Of a stretch of 64,000 bases of DNA, positions 1-17,133 are shown piece by piece. Both the position numbers and the translations under genes were made by a program. The stretch lies in assembly GCA_023846275.1 (NCBI GenBank), contig CM043868.1:18881755-18945754 (forward strand), written 5' to 3'. This stretch comes from Vanilla planifolia (taxonomy: Eukaryota; Streptophyta; Magnoliopsida; Asparagales; Orchidaceae). Every line of letters starts with the position of its first letter. The stretch's first letter is position 1. The notes under the pieces are model-generated. The model did not search any database. It saw only the letters and a program-made list of their open reading frames with translations, and had not been told where the DNA came from.

Positions 1-99
1 AGCCCACTCTAACCCCAGGCACCTCGCTTAATCGACATTATCTAATCACTCCTTCACTCAATTTGAGTAGGTAAAGAAGTTTCTTGAATTTCATTAGTC

Positions 100-213
100 C
101 ACTCGAACGCTAAGCCTTGGAGCAAGGCTTTACAACCCACTCCACACCAAGCCTTGCGGCAAAAGGCTCATAATCCACTCGGACACCAAACCTTAGAGCA
201 AAGTAGTACAATC
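100..213. repeat. Three-copy degenerate 38-bp tandem repeat
   Basis: Three consecutive 38-base units (100-137, 138-175, 176-213) each begin with CACTC and share an internal core like AAGCCTTGGAGCAA, ending in ACAAYC or ATAATC. The spacing is exactly 38 each time. Copies differ at many positions, so the array is old. No coding sense is apparent. Flanking bases 1-99 and 214-470 have similar composition and may be further decayed units. Confidence 0.6.
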
Positions 214-1540
214 TCCTCAATGCAAAGCCCCAAATTAGGCACTTCGCTTGCTCATAACTAAAGGCAAAGGGATAACTCAAAAACAATGATTATAAAAAAA
301 TCTAAAGCACAAACCCAATCACAATTGAATAATATACAATGAAAACACATAATAACTTAAGTTAGAGAATTATAAAAAAATCAATAGCTTTATGTGAATG
401 TGAATTTGTGCATCCAAAAGAATGTTGTGTTATAATCTTAATACATCCACTTGTTCTTCTTCTAAGGTGACATTACAATAAAAGCTCCCCTAGTATCCTC
501 TTTCTACATGAAAAGTGGCTAATTGAATTAATAAAGGCTTTCAAATAATTTGGTAGTATTGATCATCCTTTTCTACTTAAGGTAGGTTATTCATAAGTAT
601 TTGAGCTCTTGCAAATGCTCCGAAATGGCCACAAATGGCTATATGATTGTCAAGGAAAAATCTCATCTTTCCAAAAATTCATCAAACTAGCTATTATAAA
701 GTTTTTGTTCTAAATTTACCATAAGTGCAACACAAATGTACTGTATGCATGCAACATACCATGTCAATGACATTCACATATGGTATGTAAATATTAGCAT
801 ATCATACATGAGTCTCATTTTGAAGCTCACTTTTCTTGTGTATTCTATGTGACTAGTGACATACCATACTTCCATTGATGAAGGACAATACATCAATATA
901 ATACCTTACATAAGACTTGGGCTTTAAGGATATTTAAAATACATATGTTTGTATACCATACGTGATTCTCACATACCGTATATTATAAGCATTATAAATT
1001 TTATAACATATAAATTTATTACTAAAAATTATAAAACTTACCAATCGTGTGTGTTTCAAAGTATTCAAAAACGTTGTAAAAATAAGTTTTATAGGTTCAT
1101 TCAATGTTGGCAATTTTATCCATTAAATGCATTATGTTGTTCAACTTTACTTTTAATGAATTTAACAAAAGTATTCAAATCAACCAAATAATATCCAATT
1201 CAAGTAAGATTTGAGTCGTAACATTGTGATGATTTTTATCTATATTAGATATATCAAGCTTAGGTTAACTTATGCAAAGGTGTGATAAACATGGTGAAAG
1301 TCTTCACATGAACCCTTAACCAATGCATACCAATGATGCATCAACTGAATTTCTCATGCAATCTATGTCTTTGCTTGATTAAATTACCTACTCTGGATAT
1401 GTATATTTAATTTAACTATCAAATGAATTTCTCATGCAATCAATAATTTTGTTTCATTAAATTACCTAGTGTTGATGTGTTTTCAACTACTACATAAAAC
1501 CAAAGGATTGCATAAATGAAAAATATTTTTTTATGAATTC
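214..1540. other. AT-rich intergenic DNA, no gene seen
   Basis: I see no coding potential, RNA gene or clear mobile element here. The only open frame (949-1191, plus) has the Phe/Ile/Tyr/Lys-rich composition of random AT-rich DNA. Confidence 0.5.
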
Positions 1541-1602
1541 TCGCACGCACGCACGCCTACCTGCCCGCCCGCCCGCAAGCACACATACACATATATATTA
1601 AG

Positions 1603-1630
<28 letters not shown>
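1541..1630. repeat. Compound microsatellite (CGCA)n-(CCCG)n-(AT)n
   Basis: A run of CGCACG tetranucleotide repeats passes into CCCGCCCG repeats and then, after a short ACACATACACAT transition, into an AT dinucleotide run at about 1604-1630. It is a simple-sequence locus, probably polymorphic. Confidence 0.85.
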
Positions 1631-1633
<3 letters not shown>

Positions 1634-1708
1634 AGCACTTGGCTAGTATATATAAGTATCAAAATACAATCTTTACATAAATCATATAAAGGATATCATC
1701 TTTAAAAG

Positions 1709-1935
1709 TTGGATTCATATAGACTTATACTTATCTTCAATCAAATGTTTAAAGACCATCACAAACATCTAAGTATATTTTTTAATAAAGCCAAGAAAAA
1801 TAGATTAATCATTTCAAAACAAAAGAATAAATTAGGATACAGAAGAATGGACTTCTTAGGCATAATCATAAGACAAGGAACTATAGGGCAATTAAAGAGG
1901 AATTCAACATCTTCTAAGGTCGAGATTTCATAATC
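1709..1935 (+). mobile_element. Decayed reverse-transcriptase fragment, endogenous pararetrovirus-like
   Basis: The plus-strand frame 1709-1933 reads as the part of a reverse transcriptase just after the catalytic centre: an FKDHHKHL segment, a Lys-rich stretch, then DFLG followed by RQGTI. In my recollection DFLG followed by QGTI is more typical of Caulimoviridae (petuvirus or florendovirus type) than of Ty3/gypsy elements. The residues where the catalytic Asp-Asp pair is expected read Arg-Leu, and the frame stops after about 74 codons with nothing recognisable on either side. It is a short dead relic, not a gene. A diverged gypsy RT is the main alternative. Confidence 0.5.
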
Positions 1936-2494
1936 TAGATATAGTTCTATGAATCCATTTACGATCATAGCATCATCATACAAAGGTTAGCAATATGGAC
2001 TCAGAAATTAGCAGCCATGAAAGCTCTTAAAAGATCTAAAATTTTTGTGATTTCTAAAAACAATTCACTTTACGAATAGACTACAAGGCTATAGTAACAT
2101 TTTACCATAAAAAAAGTGAGTCAAAGCTATCAAAGAACAGACAAGCACTAGTAAACAAGGTAGCAAGCATTTCAAAGTAATCAAACATAGCTTTATTTTA
2201 CCATTAAGAATTTGTCCTCAAAATGTCAAAAAGATTAATAATTCATGAACTGGTAGTAATGGGGCCTAAAGTAAAAGATGTTTCAATATATCATTTTGGA
2301 TGTTCTAGTACGATCTTAATAAGAGTTCAAAGTGATTCAATTTCCTAAAACAAAATTATGGATCTAAGGATTATTCAACAAGAAAATATAGTTGTAAATT
2401 GATAAGCATATGGAAAGGCAATTGGAACTAGAACCTGATAAACCAGACTTGGATAAAAAAAGATGCAAAAGTTTATCAGCATACATTAAGTCAC

Positions 2495-4395
2495 CTTAGA
2501 CAGAAGGCATATCAAAGATTGAGCATGATTGCGCAGAATTGAATCGCCAATTAGCGCCCAAGCTTTGTCACGCAATGCTTCCAAAAACTTCTCAGCATCA
2601 AAAGGAAGTAAGTTGCATCCATGTGGTTTCCATCTCCAATAAAGATACCCTTTGTCAGGACGTCCATTCTTCATACAATTCTGGGGAGATTCGATGAAAT
2701 GGCAGCTTTCATTGGTGTAAGGAGGTCCTGATGGATTTGCAATCCATTCCCCTGCAAATAGATCACATTTTTCTGCATATTCACAAGCAGTGTGGATTCA
2801 GTTTACGAAATCAAAATGAAGCAAAAATTGTTGAAGCTATCGCAGATGTTAGTGATCTCCAAAATAAACAAGACTAAGCAAAAATGATCAAACTGTATAT
2901 TCAAAAAAAAAAAAGGAACTGTACTTAAGATCCTCTCCCCCTTAATGAATATATTTGAGTGAAATGCTAAGAAGCACTGCAACCTGGAAGAAATAACAAC
3001 AGCTATGAATTTCTTAAGACATATTTATGTCATTAGATATCCTGTAAAAATCATAAATGTCGAGGTGGACATAGAGTGCACGATAGCCATATCCTCTATT
3101 GTGCTCGATGGTCAATCCATGCCATGTCAAATCAAAAACACTTTCATTCTTCATGTTCGTAAACACTATAGTAAGAACTACACTTTTACAACTTGAACTT
3201 ATCATATCCATTTGTCACCAGTCATTAGCTATCACATTGAAAACTTTACATATGTTTCTAATGAGTTCAGAAATTGCAGTAAGGTCCATTCTGGGCAAGG
3301 TACATCGTGTACACAATGTTAGGTGCAATGTGCAGAGAAGTGACTCTATATTCTATGAACACCTTCAGAAGTTTCTTCCAAACATGATGAATATTCGACC
3401 TATCCTAAAGAAAGAAAAAGTTCTCAAGCTTTTAAGGAGATCTCGATGGCAATATGCACCAAACTAAAAATTCCAGTAACAAAAAGGACACGAATCAGAT
3501 AATGCTACAAACCATGCATCAAAGAAGACAAATATACTAGAAATGCAGCCAACCAGGAGACAACGAACATGAACAAAATGACGACTTGTTTACTCGTAGT
3601 ATATGTAAAACAAAACCAACGAAAGTGTAGCAAAATGTTGTTGGGTGAAATATTAGGCCACTAAATATCTGGCTTCCCATGACCTTGTCTTACCGTAAGA
3701 TCTCACCAAACTTCCTCAAGATAACTAAATGACGACTTGTTTTCTCGTAGTATATGTAAAACAAAACCAATGAAAGTGTAGCAAAATGTTGTTGGGTGAA
3801 ATATTAGGCCACTAAATATCTGGCTTCCCATGACCTTGTCTTACCGTAAGATCTCACCAAACTTCCTCAAGATAACTACTCTAAAGACAATCTCACTTGA
3901 AAACAAAGAACAAGAATCCATAACCACTACGGATGCATCAACCTAGGGCAAATTTGTCATAGAAAACTATTGCAGTTTCAGAAAAAAAAATTTAAAAAAA
4001 AAATTAAATGTGCAGATCTAGAACCAAAAAAGGAAAGGAAAAGTGAAATTCGTGGCTTATGCATAGTGATAATTGCTAACCAATATTAAATAAGGCGGCC
4101 ATATACTCAATTTTCTATCGCCAACATCTCCGGCTCTTGTCCTGAAACCGACATAGAAAGGGAAACAACGAGAGGGCACCCAAAGTTTACGTAGCTCACC
4201 ATTGGTCGCGTTAACATAAGCAACTTTATTCGCCACTGCCGGGGCTTCCGACACGGAGAGAATAGCGGAGGAACGGGGGAAGAAGAGCCGGAAGGAAACG
4301 CCCATTAGGAGAGCAGAAACGAAGAGCTTCACCAGGATTTGATTACTTTTCCGGTTCGCAGTTGGCCATGGTTCCCAGTCCAACCTCATCACCAT
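2495..4395 (-). CDS. TBL: TRICHOME BIREFRINGENCE-LIKE (TBL) protein, exons 1-2 only (partial)
   Basis: Two minus-strand exons join in frame: exon 1 4395-4200 (196 nt, donor GTGAGC) and exon 2 2772-2495 (278 nt, acceptor TATGCAG, donor GTGACT), giving 158 residues. Residues 20-39 form a signal-anchor helix, as expected of Golgi TBL proteins. Exon 2 encodes the PMR5N/TBL domain: KCDLFAGEW at 67-75, conserved cysteines at 68, 89, 98 and 118, a YWRWKPHGC block at 110-118, and the GDS motif at 141-143 in LIGDSILRNHAQSLICLL. TBL proteins are polysaccharide O-acetyltransferases (xylan, mannan or pectin substrates depending on clade); the clade cannot be decided here. A full TBL protein is about 350-450 aa, with a C-terminal DxxH motif. 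I could not find exons 3 onward in 1-2494, so the gene is either truncated or continues off the left edge through a long intron. The start is Met at 4395; an ATG two codons later is equally possible. Confidence 0.85.
3014..3211 (-). other. Unassigned open frame in TBL intron 1
   Basis: A 65-codon minus-strand frame inside the TBL intron has a more protein-like composition than its surroundings, for example a stretch reading DLTWHGLTIEHNRGYGYRAL. I do not recognise a family. It could be a captured exon fragment or chance. No matching splice sites were assigned, and the same bases are also open on the plus strand (3099-3467). Confidence 0.2.
3576..3877. repeat. 151-bp tandem duplication in TBL intron 1
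   Basis: Two directly adjacent 151-base copies, 3576-3726 and 3727-3877, differ at only about two positions (TTTACTCG versus TTTTCTCG, and AACGAAAG versus AATGAAAG). The near-identity indicates a recent local duplication. It lies between TBL exons 1 and 2, so it lengthens that 1,427-bp intron. Confidence 0.9.
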
Positions 4396-6467
4396 TCAAT
4401 CCTGAGTGTAATGATATGCTGAGACAGATGAGACTGCTCTTAGCTTGCAATGCGAGCACGGAGGCTAGACGTTCCCGTCGGTGTGCGTGTGCTAAAGAAG
4501 GAGAGATGAACAAGAATAACCAAGAGTCGGGATCGGGCCGTCGGACCCACCATGTGAGTAGTTTGGGTTTTTATGAATGATATCGTTGTGATTGGTTGTA
4601 TAATTTAATTTTGGTTATTAAAATTAAATTTTAACAAAATTAAAATAAAGCAGTTTATTAGATTATAATTTAAGAAAATTCGTTGAAGATCATTTATTTG
4701 ACTTGTATTTGCTTGCGGGAGAATAAGAATAAAAACGCCTAATTACAACTCACTCCAGAACAGAGGTAAATTGTGAACTTTAGAAAAAAAATATATTTAA
4801 ATTTTAAATTTCAAAGTGAAAGCAGTGTTATGTTTTAATTTTAAAAGAGATTTTAATAAAAAATTTTAAAAATAAAAGTTCACATAAGTAAAAAAATAAA
4901 GTTTTAATAAAACTTTTTTGTTGGAGTTTTTATTTTTTAGATTGCAAAATTAAAAATTGATTTGAAAATTCGTCTTTTTAAAAAAAGTCTAAGGATTTGT
5001 TTAATGACTATTTTTAAATGAATTTTCTTTTTTTAAATCCCAAAGTCATCAAAACTTTATCAAAAAACTTTCATAACTTATTATTTTTTCTCTCATATTT
5101 TACATCTTCTTAAAATCACTATTTTACAATAAACTTTTAAAAGCACATTTTAATTAAAAAAGTGTATCTTTTAATTATAAATAAAACAAATACGACAGCA
5201 ATCTTTTTGATGTGTACAAAACTCATAATTTTTTAAAGTGATAAAATTCATGATTGATAAGTGGTAAAGTTTATTTATCCATATTATATCAAACTATTTA
5301 AGTTTGAAATTAATTGTTTAATAATGATTTTTTGACAAGATCAAACAATGTTAAAATAGAGATTTTTAGGGTGAAGAATAGCTATTCAATAAGGAGATAA
5401 GTTTGTTTGACCAAAGAATCTAGGCATCTAATAGGGAGATTAAAGCATTGCTCTTTTATAAGAAAGCAATGGACATTGAAATAGCTGTTTCACAAGATGA
5501 GCATAAATATATCGAATAACATAGATCAACTTGAGAGTAATATTAACATTTACCAAGGCACTTATAATAGCAATAAGTGTATACTCAATGTTATGGTTAT
5601 TTTCATTTCATCTCGCTCATTGCCAAATTAAATTTTATCCAAGATTAGAAAGAATGATTTGACAAATTTTACAAAATCTTACCCAATTTTAGATGACTTT
5701 GGTATGTAAAATTCATCAATTTGGCTCAACATACAATTTTTACATCTATTATATCTTATTGAACTTTTACATAAAATAATATCTTAAAAACATTTTCTTA
5801 CTTTTTATTAGTCCCCAGAACCTTCTCAGTGAAATTTGAATACAAAATAATGTCTTGAAAATATTATTTCCATTTTATAATTATGTTATCAAATTTTCAG
5901 TACTTTCTTTTCCAAAGAAACGATCAAAATTAAAACATAAAATTAACAAGATAAGAAGATCCTACAAGTCCGAGTTCCTCTTTCATACCTTTTTTAATTG
6001 AATAGATACAGTTTGTCATAAATGTTACTAATAATCAACAAAAAGGGAAACCAAGGTGTTGGCTTTAACAGAAAGAAAATATACAAACATTTGTTCTACA
6101 AACGGAAAGAAGCTCATCACATTCTGAAACAATTTCCATTGACATCCAAGAAATGTTGCACCATCGTTATTTCACATGCACTTTGCATAAAATTACTTTA
6201 GGCAACATTTTTCACACTAATATTGTATTCGTCAGCCCAGAAAAACAAAGCACCACTCCAGGCATCAATGTAGAAAGTTTCCACAGTAATTTTCAGCAGA
6301 GGTTTGGATGCCAGCATTATTAACAGCTAAAAAGGGGCATACCATACGTTGCTCCGATAAACTCACACCACAGATAAAGCAGTCCATCGGCCCAGCAGTT
6401 CATTAATGTATTATTACAAAAGCAGCAGGAGCTAAACAGGCTGTAGAAGAAAAAGGAAGTAGCTGCT
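4396..6467. other. Intergenic: TBL upstream region and AT-rich DNA
   Basis: The first roughly 170 bases upstream of the TBL start are less AT-rich and presumably hold its 5' UTR and promoter; I see no unambiguous TATA box. The rest is very AT-rich with no coding signal. Bases 6000-6467 follow the NDUFS7 stop codon on the minus strand and probably include its 3' UTR. Confidence 0.45.
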
Positions 6468-11156
<4,689 letters not shown>

Positions 11157-12109
11157 GGAGAAAGCTAGGGTTTGCTCGGATTCGCCAGAAAAGACCGAGG
11201 CTGGCAACAGTGGAGCGTGGTTTTTCGACCCTCTCCACGAGCTCTTTGAGGCCAGCCCAGTGTTCTTATAATTTAGTTTTTATTTAAATTTAAAATTAGA
11301 GAAATATCATTTTTACTTTTACAAAATATTATAATTAATTTTTATTTCTTATATAAAAATTGGAAAAAAAAATATTTTAGCAACCCCTACTGATTTAATC
11401 CCAAGAAAAAATTCTTAGTAAAAATCATGAAATACTCATTTTTGAAGGGAGAGTGGATATATTTTTTTATCTATCAAATTTTTTTGAATACTATAATAAA
11501 TCAAATTCTATATGATCAATTATTAATAATTGAGATGTATTATTAACAAATTTTATTACTAATTTTTAGTAGACAAAAATATTAGTAATTTATCAATAAT
11601 TTATGTAAAAAATTCTCAAAAAATTTTTTACACAAAACCTTATTCATCACATTCAATTATCATTGCTTATTAATTAATATTTAAATTAAATAATCATTAA
11701 TTGATCTTCCAATGTATCTCACTACAAAGATTTTGATTTTGATAATTTTTCTTAGGACTTGTTACTCATTATTAATTAAATATTTTTATTGAATATAAAA
11801 GATACTAAATAACTAACTTTATTTTGATAATAAAATAAATAGTTCATAATTATACATCAATACTTATATTCTTTTATTTTTATACACACATTACTCATAT
11901 TGTGACATTATAGCTTCTCTAATAAGATCCCAATCAACGATATAAACTCTTAGACTTTATCCTTCTCAAAAAGGTTATTATTGATCACTCACTCATTCTA
12001 ATACTTCTCCCACCTAATCTTGTCTCGAAGAGTTTATGATAGTACATTTTGATATCATCTTGATTTATAACCATAGCTTTAGTCAATGCAAAGAGGATGT
12101 GTAATATAC
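11157..12109. other. NDUFS7 upstream region and AT-rich spacer
   Basis: Bases 11157-11265 are GC-rich and probably the NDUFS7 5' UTR and core promoter. From about 11270 the sequence becomes very AT-rich without coding signal. Confidence 0.4.
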
Positions 12110-12790
12110 CTTATAAGCACTCTAAGAGAATCAATTAAAGCTAAACCTTAAGAAATGTGAGTTCGTATTATTAATCATTTTGGGTTTTGAGGTCAAAATA
12201 AATCAACGAAATCAAAGTAATAGGTGTTCAAGATTCGTGATACTAACGAATATCATAAAGGTTCTAAGTTTTTCAAGAGTATGTCAATGCCTAAGAAAGA
12301 TTGCCCAAGTTAACAACACTTTTATATGACCTTGCTAAAGCTAACAAGAAATTCGAATGAAAGAAGGGACGCTAAAAGATATTCCTCCTGTTAAAGAAAA
12401 AGATTTGCAAAAACCCTGTATTAGCCTTACCAACATAGAAAAAATCTTTCAAAGATGAGACTGATGCATCGAGATATGTTATCAAGGTAATTCTTCTACA
12501 ATATGAAAAGTATATAACATATTACTCTAAGATGTTACTAGGTGCAAAGTCCAACATATGGTAAGCACTCCATCAAATCATGAAATGTTAGTAGCCTTAT
12601 CTATTCGAAAAAGAGATTGTTATCCACTAATCATCTACTCTATAGTTCTTAAAAGGCGAATCTAAGATGCAAGAAGTGTGACACCTTAAATAGAAAGGTT
12701 ATCTATGGCAATGCAACTTGAATGAGAAATATAAAGATAATGTTCAAAACAAATTGGCTGATATGTCATCAATGCTACAAATGTAATATA
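12110..12790 (+). mobile_element. Ty3/gypsy pol relic (end of RT and RNase H)
   Basis: Translated on the plus strand with frameshifts and stops, this stretch follows the order of a gypsy polyprotein: a KCEF segment and a GFEVK-like segment near 12150-12190, an altered PVLALP region near 12415-12440, then TDAS at about 12463, LLQYEKYITYYSKML, an EIVIH block near 12610 and NKLADM near 12750. This is the RT thumb/connection followed by RNase H. Stops are frequent, no LTRs are recognisable at the edges, and the integrase cannot be followed past 12800. It is an old dead fragment; the lineage is unresolved. Confidence 0.65.
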
Positions 12791-13249
12791 TACTTTATAA
12801 ACAATGATGTGAATCAACAAGTGGAGCATGATTAGCACCTATTAGAGTATACTAAGAATTATGATTCTCAAAATTGTATAGGTCAACAAACCATTAGAAT
12901 ACTCTCTTCAAGAAGTATTTTTTCACAAGAATCAACTATGCATTCCACTAAAAAACTATAAAACCAACTAGATTTGAGAACTATATTTATCTAAAGTATC
13001 AAAGTATTTCAAAGAAAATAAGATCATTCTTAATTTTATAAAGATATGATTGTTGGTCATAAATGAACCTCAATATTATGAATCACCTTTCGTGTAAGTA
13101 CAAAAAAAAATCTTCTAATATTATGAAGAGTAGAAAACACAACATGTGAAATGAGTCTTTTTTATGCCAAACATCATTATAGTTGGTCCCATAAATAATA
13201 TAGTCAAAAATCTTATTCTCCTTTTTGCACATGTCAGTGCCATTAAATC

Positions 13250-13460
13250 AACAAAAAAATACTAATAATATCAAACACCATGATTCATATCCCACCAACT
13301 AGTCAGTTCATGCAAAATCCACATGATGGTGACCATGGAATCACTTTCAAAACATAGTCATGACATATTATGAGTCCATCTCCTCTCCAAGGTCTTTGCC
13401 TCTCAATCCACAAAAATCTTGGCCATTGCAACTAAAGGCATAGAAATCTTAGCTCTATTT
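13250..13460 (-). mobile_element. Possible LINE-type RNase H relic
   Basis: On the minus strand the translation contains ALLVAMAKIF-like and LCFESDSMVTIMWIL segments, resembling the E-ALL and ESDS blocks of the RNase H-like tail in plant LINE ORF2. Stops interrupt it, and nothing else of a LINE is visible nearby. The identification rests on short motifs. Confidence 0.3.
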
Positions 13461-16400
13461 ATCACCAAAAAACATCTCGCACTATTTAAATATTGTAGTC
13501 ACACTCATTGATCCATATCAAACGGAATCATAAAAATAAATTTTTATCCATTATGGCATAGATATCTCAAAAAATATGTGTAGAGTCACTAGATCTCAAA
13601 GAATTCAAGAAATTCTAATCATTAACTATGATATCATTTAAATATAATTATTATATAATATTTTAATTATAAGATCAAATGTGTATTTGATTCTTGAATT
13701 TTAATGTAAAACTTATTAAAATTATTAGCATTGTCTTGAAAAATGTGAACTTCTAAAACTTGTTCTAAATATCAAAATAAGTGTAATATCGAAAGGGACT
13801 TATTAAAACAAACTTATTGATTCTTGGTTTCAAATTTTTTTATTGTACTATATATATATATATATATATGATAAGTTAAACATAACCATCCTAATATTTA
13901 TCAATTTACTATAATTAATTGTGACAAATGACATTAAAACCATTGGGAGAGAGAAGAGTAGTGAGGGAATTAAAGAAAACTGATAATGGATGTTAGGAGA
14001 AAGAGAAAGTTAAAAGTTGTTTTATCAAACTTAACATATTAAAGAATCATACAATAATGATATATGCAACAACTTAAAGGGTTAAACACAGAATTTTTAA
14101 ATTTCTAATTACTTGTTAAACTTGTTATAATTATGATATATGTTGACCCTTGTATACATATGATATTGTAGGAAATCAATTAATAATAAAGGTTGAGAAA
14201 AAAAATCATCTTAAATTTAAGTAGGTAAAGTTGATAAATTATGATATAATACATTAGTATTATTTTGTACATTTATTCTACTTACTATGACATTCTTATT
14301 AATATAGCATGATATGTCGTCAATTTTGTTTGTATTGATAATATTTTATGTTGTTATATCTTTATTCTAGTGTAGTACAAAAGTAACATAACATAAATTA
14401 TAAAATATAAACACAATAATGATGAGCTTTATCATGATTGAATATCATTTTGATGGATACCTTAGAGTACATGAAATAAAAATGTTATATAATTTCTTCC
14501 TTGGCAGCAGTATTCTCAAAGCGAGGTTAACCTATTATAGATACTATAATCGGATATGATTTGGACAAGATTGTCTCTATAAGCATATCGTTGGCCACTA
14601 GTATTTTGTGCAGGATAACTAGTCAAGGTTGTCTCATATTTAATTGGATGTCAATTGAGTGCATTATATTATTAATTATCAATTGGATTCAGAAGATAAC
14701 TATCAAGGAGAAATCATGACTATGGTGAAATAAATTTTGGAAACATCAAGCTATTATTTTTATTAGTTTTCTTTAGTATTTTATATGATAATAATCATAT
14801 ATAGTGTTTTCTATTTATTTGTTATGTCATTTTACATGATGAAGCTATTTTTCCTTAAATTGCATTAATATTGATTATATTTATTATCGTAAATGATTAA
14901 TCTACTAGGATATTATCTGGCTAGTATTATGTCATATAATATATATCTATAACCCCATGAGATGAGGAAGTAACATAATAAAAGAGAATCATATTCTAGT
15001 TGAGTAAGAGTGGGTAGATGGTTATATATAATATGTTTTAATTGTATTTTTATTTTGATACATATATTTTGCTTATTTACTATGTTGTAAGATATTGTAC
15101 TTGTTTACTTAAATTGGATCTTATCTAAGTTAATGGTTTTTTTGTTATTATGATATTGCTTGGGTTATGGATTGTAAGTAGTAAATATTATTTTTATTTT
15201 TAGATCATTAATTAGGATTTTGTGTCCTTACATGTTGTATTTATTACACTTAATTTTTGATTATCTATTGTATTAAAAAGCTGGTTAGTTGGGGCCTTGA
15301 TAGTCAGATCATTTGATCCATCTTTTAAACTACTAAACTAAGCTTAATACATTGTTATTTACCAAGTATCATATGATAGTCTTGAGAAAATAAGTTTTAG
15401 CTAACTTGGCAAATTTTTCTTTTTGTTGCACCTTATCTTTTTAATCTTAATGTATCATCTATAGTTATTGACATATGGTATATTGAGATCCAGTCTCCTG
15501 AATGCATACCATTGAACTTTACAATTTTGTCATCTACATTTTATTCTTAAACTGAACATACCAATCAAATAATATTTTCGTATTGTACAAGTTTCTTGAC
15601 AAATCTATTTCCTACTTGTTGAACTTAATGTAATACACTTGAAATATTCATGTACAATTTCTTTTTCTGGGGAAGATTTAATTCCTTCACTTTAGAGCTT
15701 AACATAGGATAGTTGCATGCAATCATATAATATGCTAACACCATGAAAGTTATCCTCTAAGAGAACCCAATCTTTTCTTGTTGAAGTTCAATTCAAGTCC
15801 AAAGAATGAATTCATGGACTTACATAGTCCCTAACATCTATGCTGACATTTAGAAATTACAAATATAACTTGTTGAAATTCGACATTCTTATATTTTGAA
15901 TTCAATCTACCAATTAGTTCTAACATAAGTTAAAATATTTATAATTACAAATCTATCATGGCATAATTGATATTCTATATTTGTAAATCTATAATCCACC
16001 CAAATTGATTTGACATATTTGATATTTTAAAATGACAAATCTATCTTACAATAATATAGAAAAGTACAATCACATCAAATTTTAAAAAAATTATAATTTA
16101 TTTTTTAGATCTCTAAAAATTATAAATTTAATGTCATTAAACTCATCTTGAAGAGATCTTTTTATTAGAATATTTAAATAATATGTTTAATCAACTTTAA
16201 AAATATGATATTGTTTAATATTTTATTATTATTTAAAGTTTTTTTGTATAAATATTATATTTTAAAATTTTAGTTATAAATATTAAAATATACTTTATTA
16301 TAATTACATGAGCTAAATTTTAAAGTTTCAAACTTTATAAATGCAAGATTGTTACACTATCACATAGATACAAATCTTAAATATAATACAATTCATTTAA

Positions 16401-17088
16401 CACATTATACATGAAGAAAAGTGGGTATAATATTATGAAATACATGAGTAGCAAAAGAAAATATCGAATAACTTGATATTAATCAAATGTATGTAATTTT
16501 TTATGTAAGTATCAAAAGGAAAGAAAATATTTAAATGAAACCTATCCATATTTCAAGTAAATAAATCAAGAAATGACAATACAAGAAAAACATTAATTGA
16601 AATGAAAATAAAGCATTAGTATATGCATTTAACATGATATTGTGATTGCATGACATAAAATAAATAGTAAGATATATTTTTCTTCTATATATGTTAAAAA
16701 ATATATTTATATGAATTGAAAATTTTCTTATTATATAAGATGAAGGATTAAAAATAAAAATAAAAAAGAAAAAAAAGAAATAAAATGATTATAAAAACAA
16801 GCTAAATGAGCTATGCAACTAAAGGAAAAAGAATAAAACTTTAGTTTTCGTAAAATGTACTATCCTATGATAGAAAATAACTTTAACAGTAACTATGTAA
16901 TGACACTAATATTAAACCAAATCATGAAAGAACAAGAATGAAAAAGAATATAATTAGATAGTATATTAGATACAAATTACAAAAATTATGTGATAATGGT
17001 ATTAAAGAAAAATAAGATCCTAATAAAAAAAGAAAAGATGAAAATGTGAAAAATTAAAAAAACAAATAAATATTAATAAAAATAAAAG

Positions 17089-17133
<45 letters not shown>

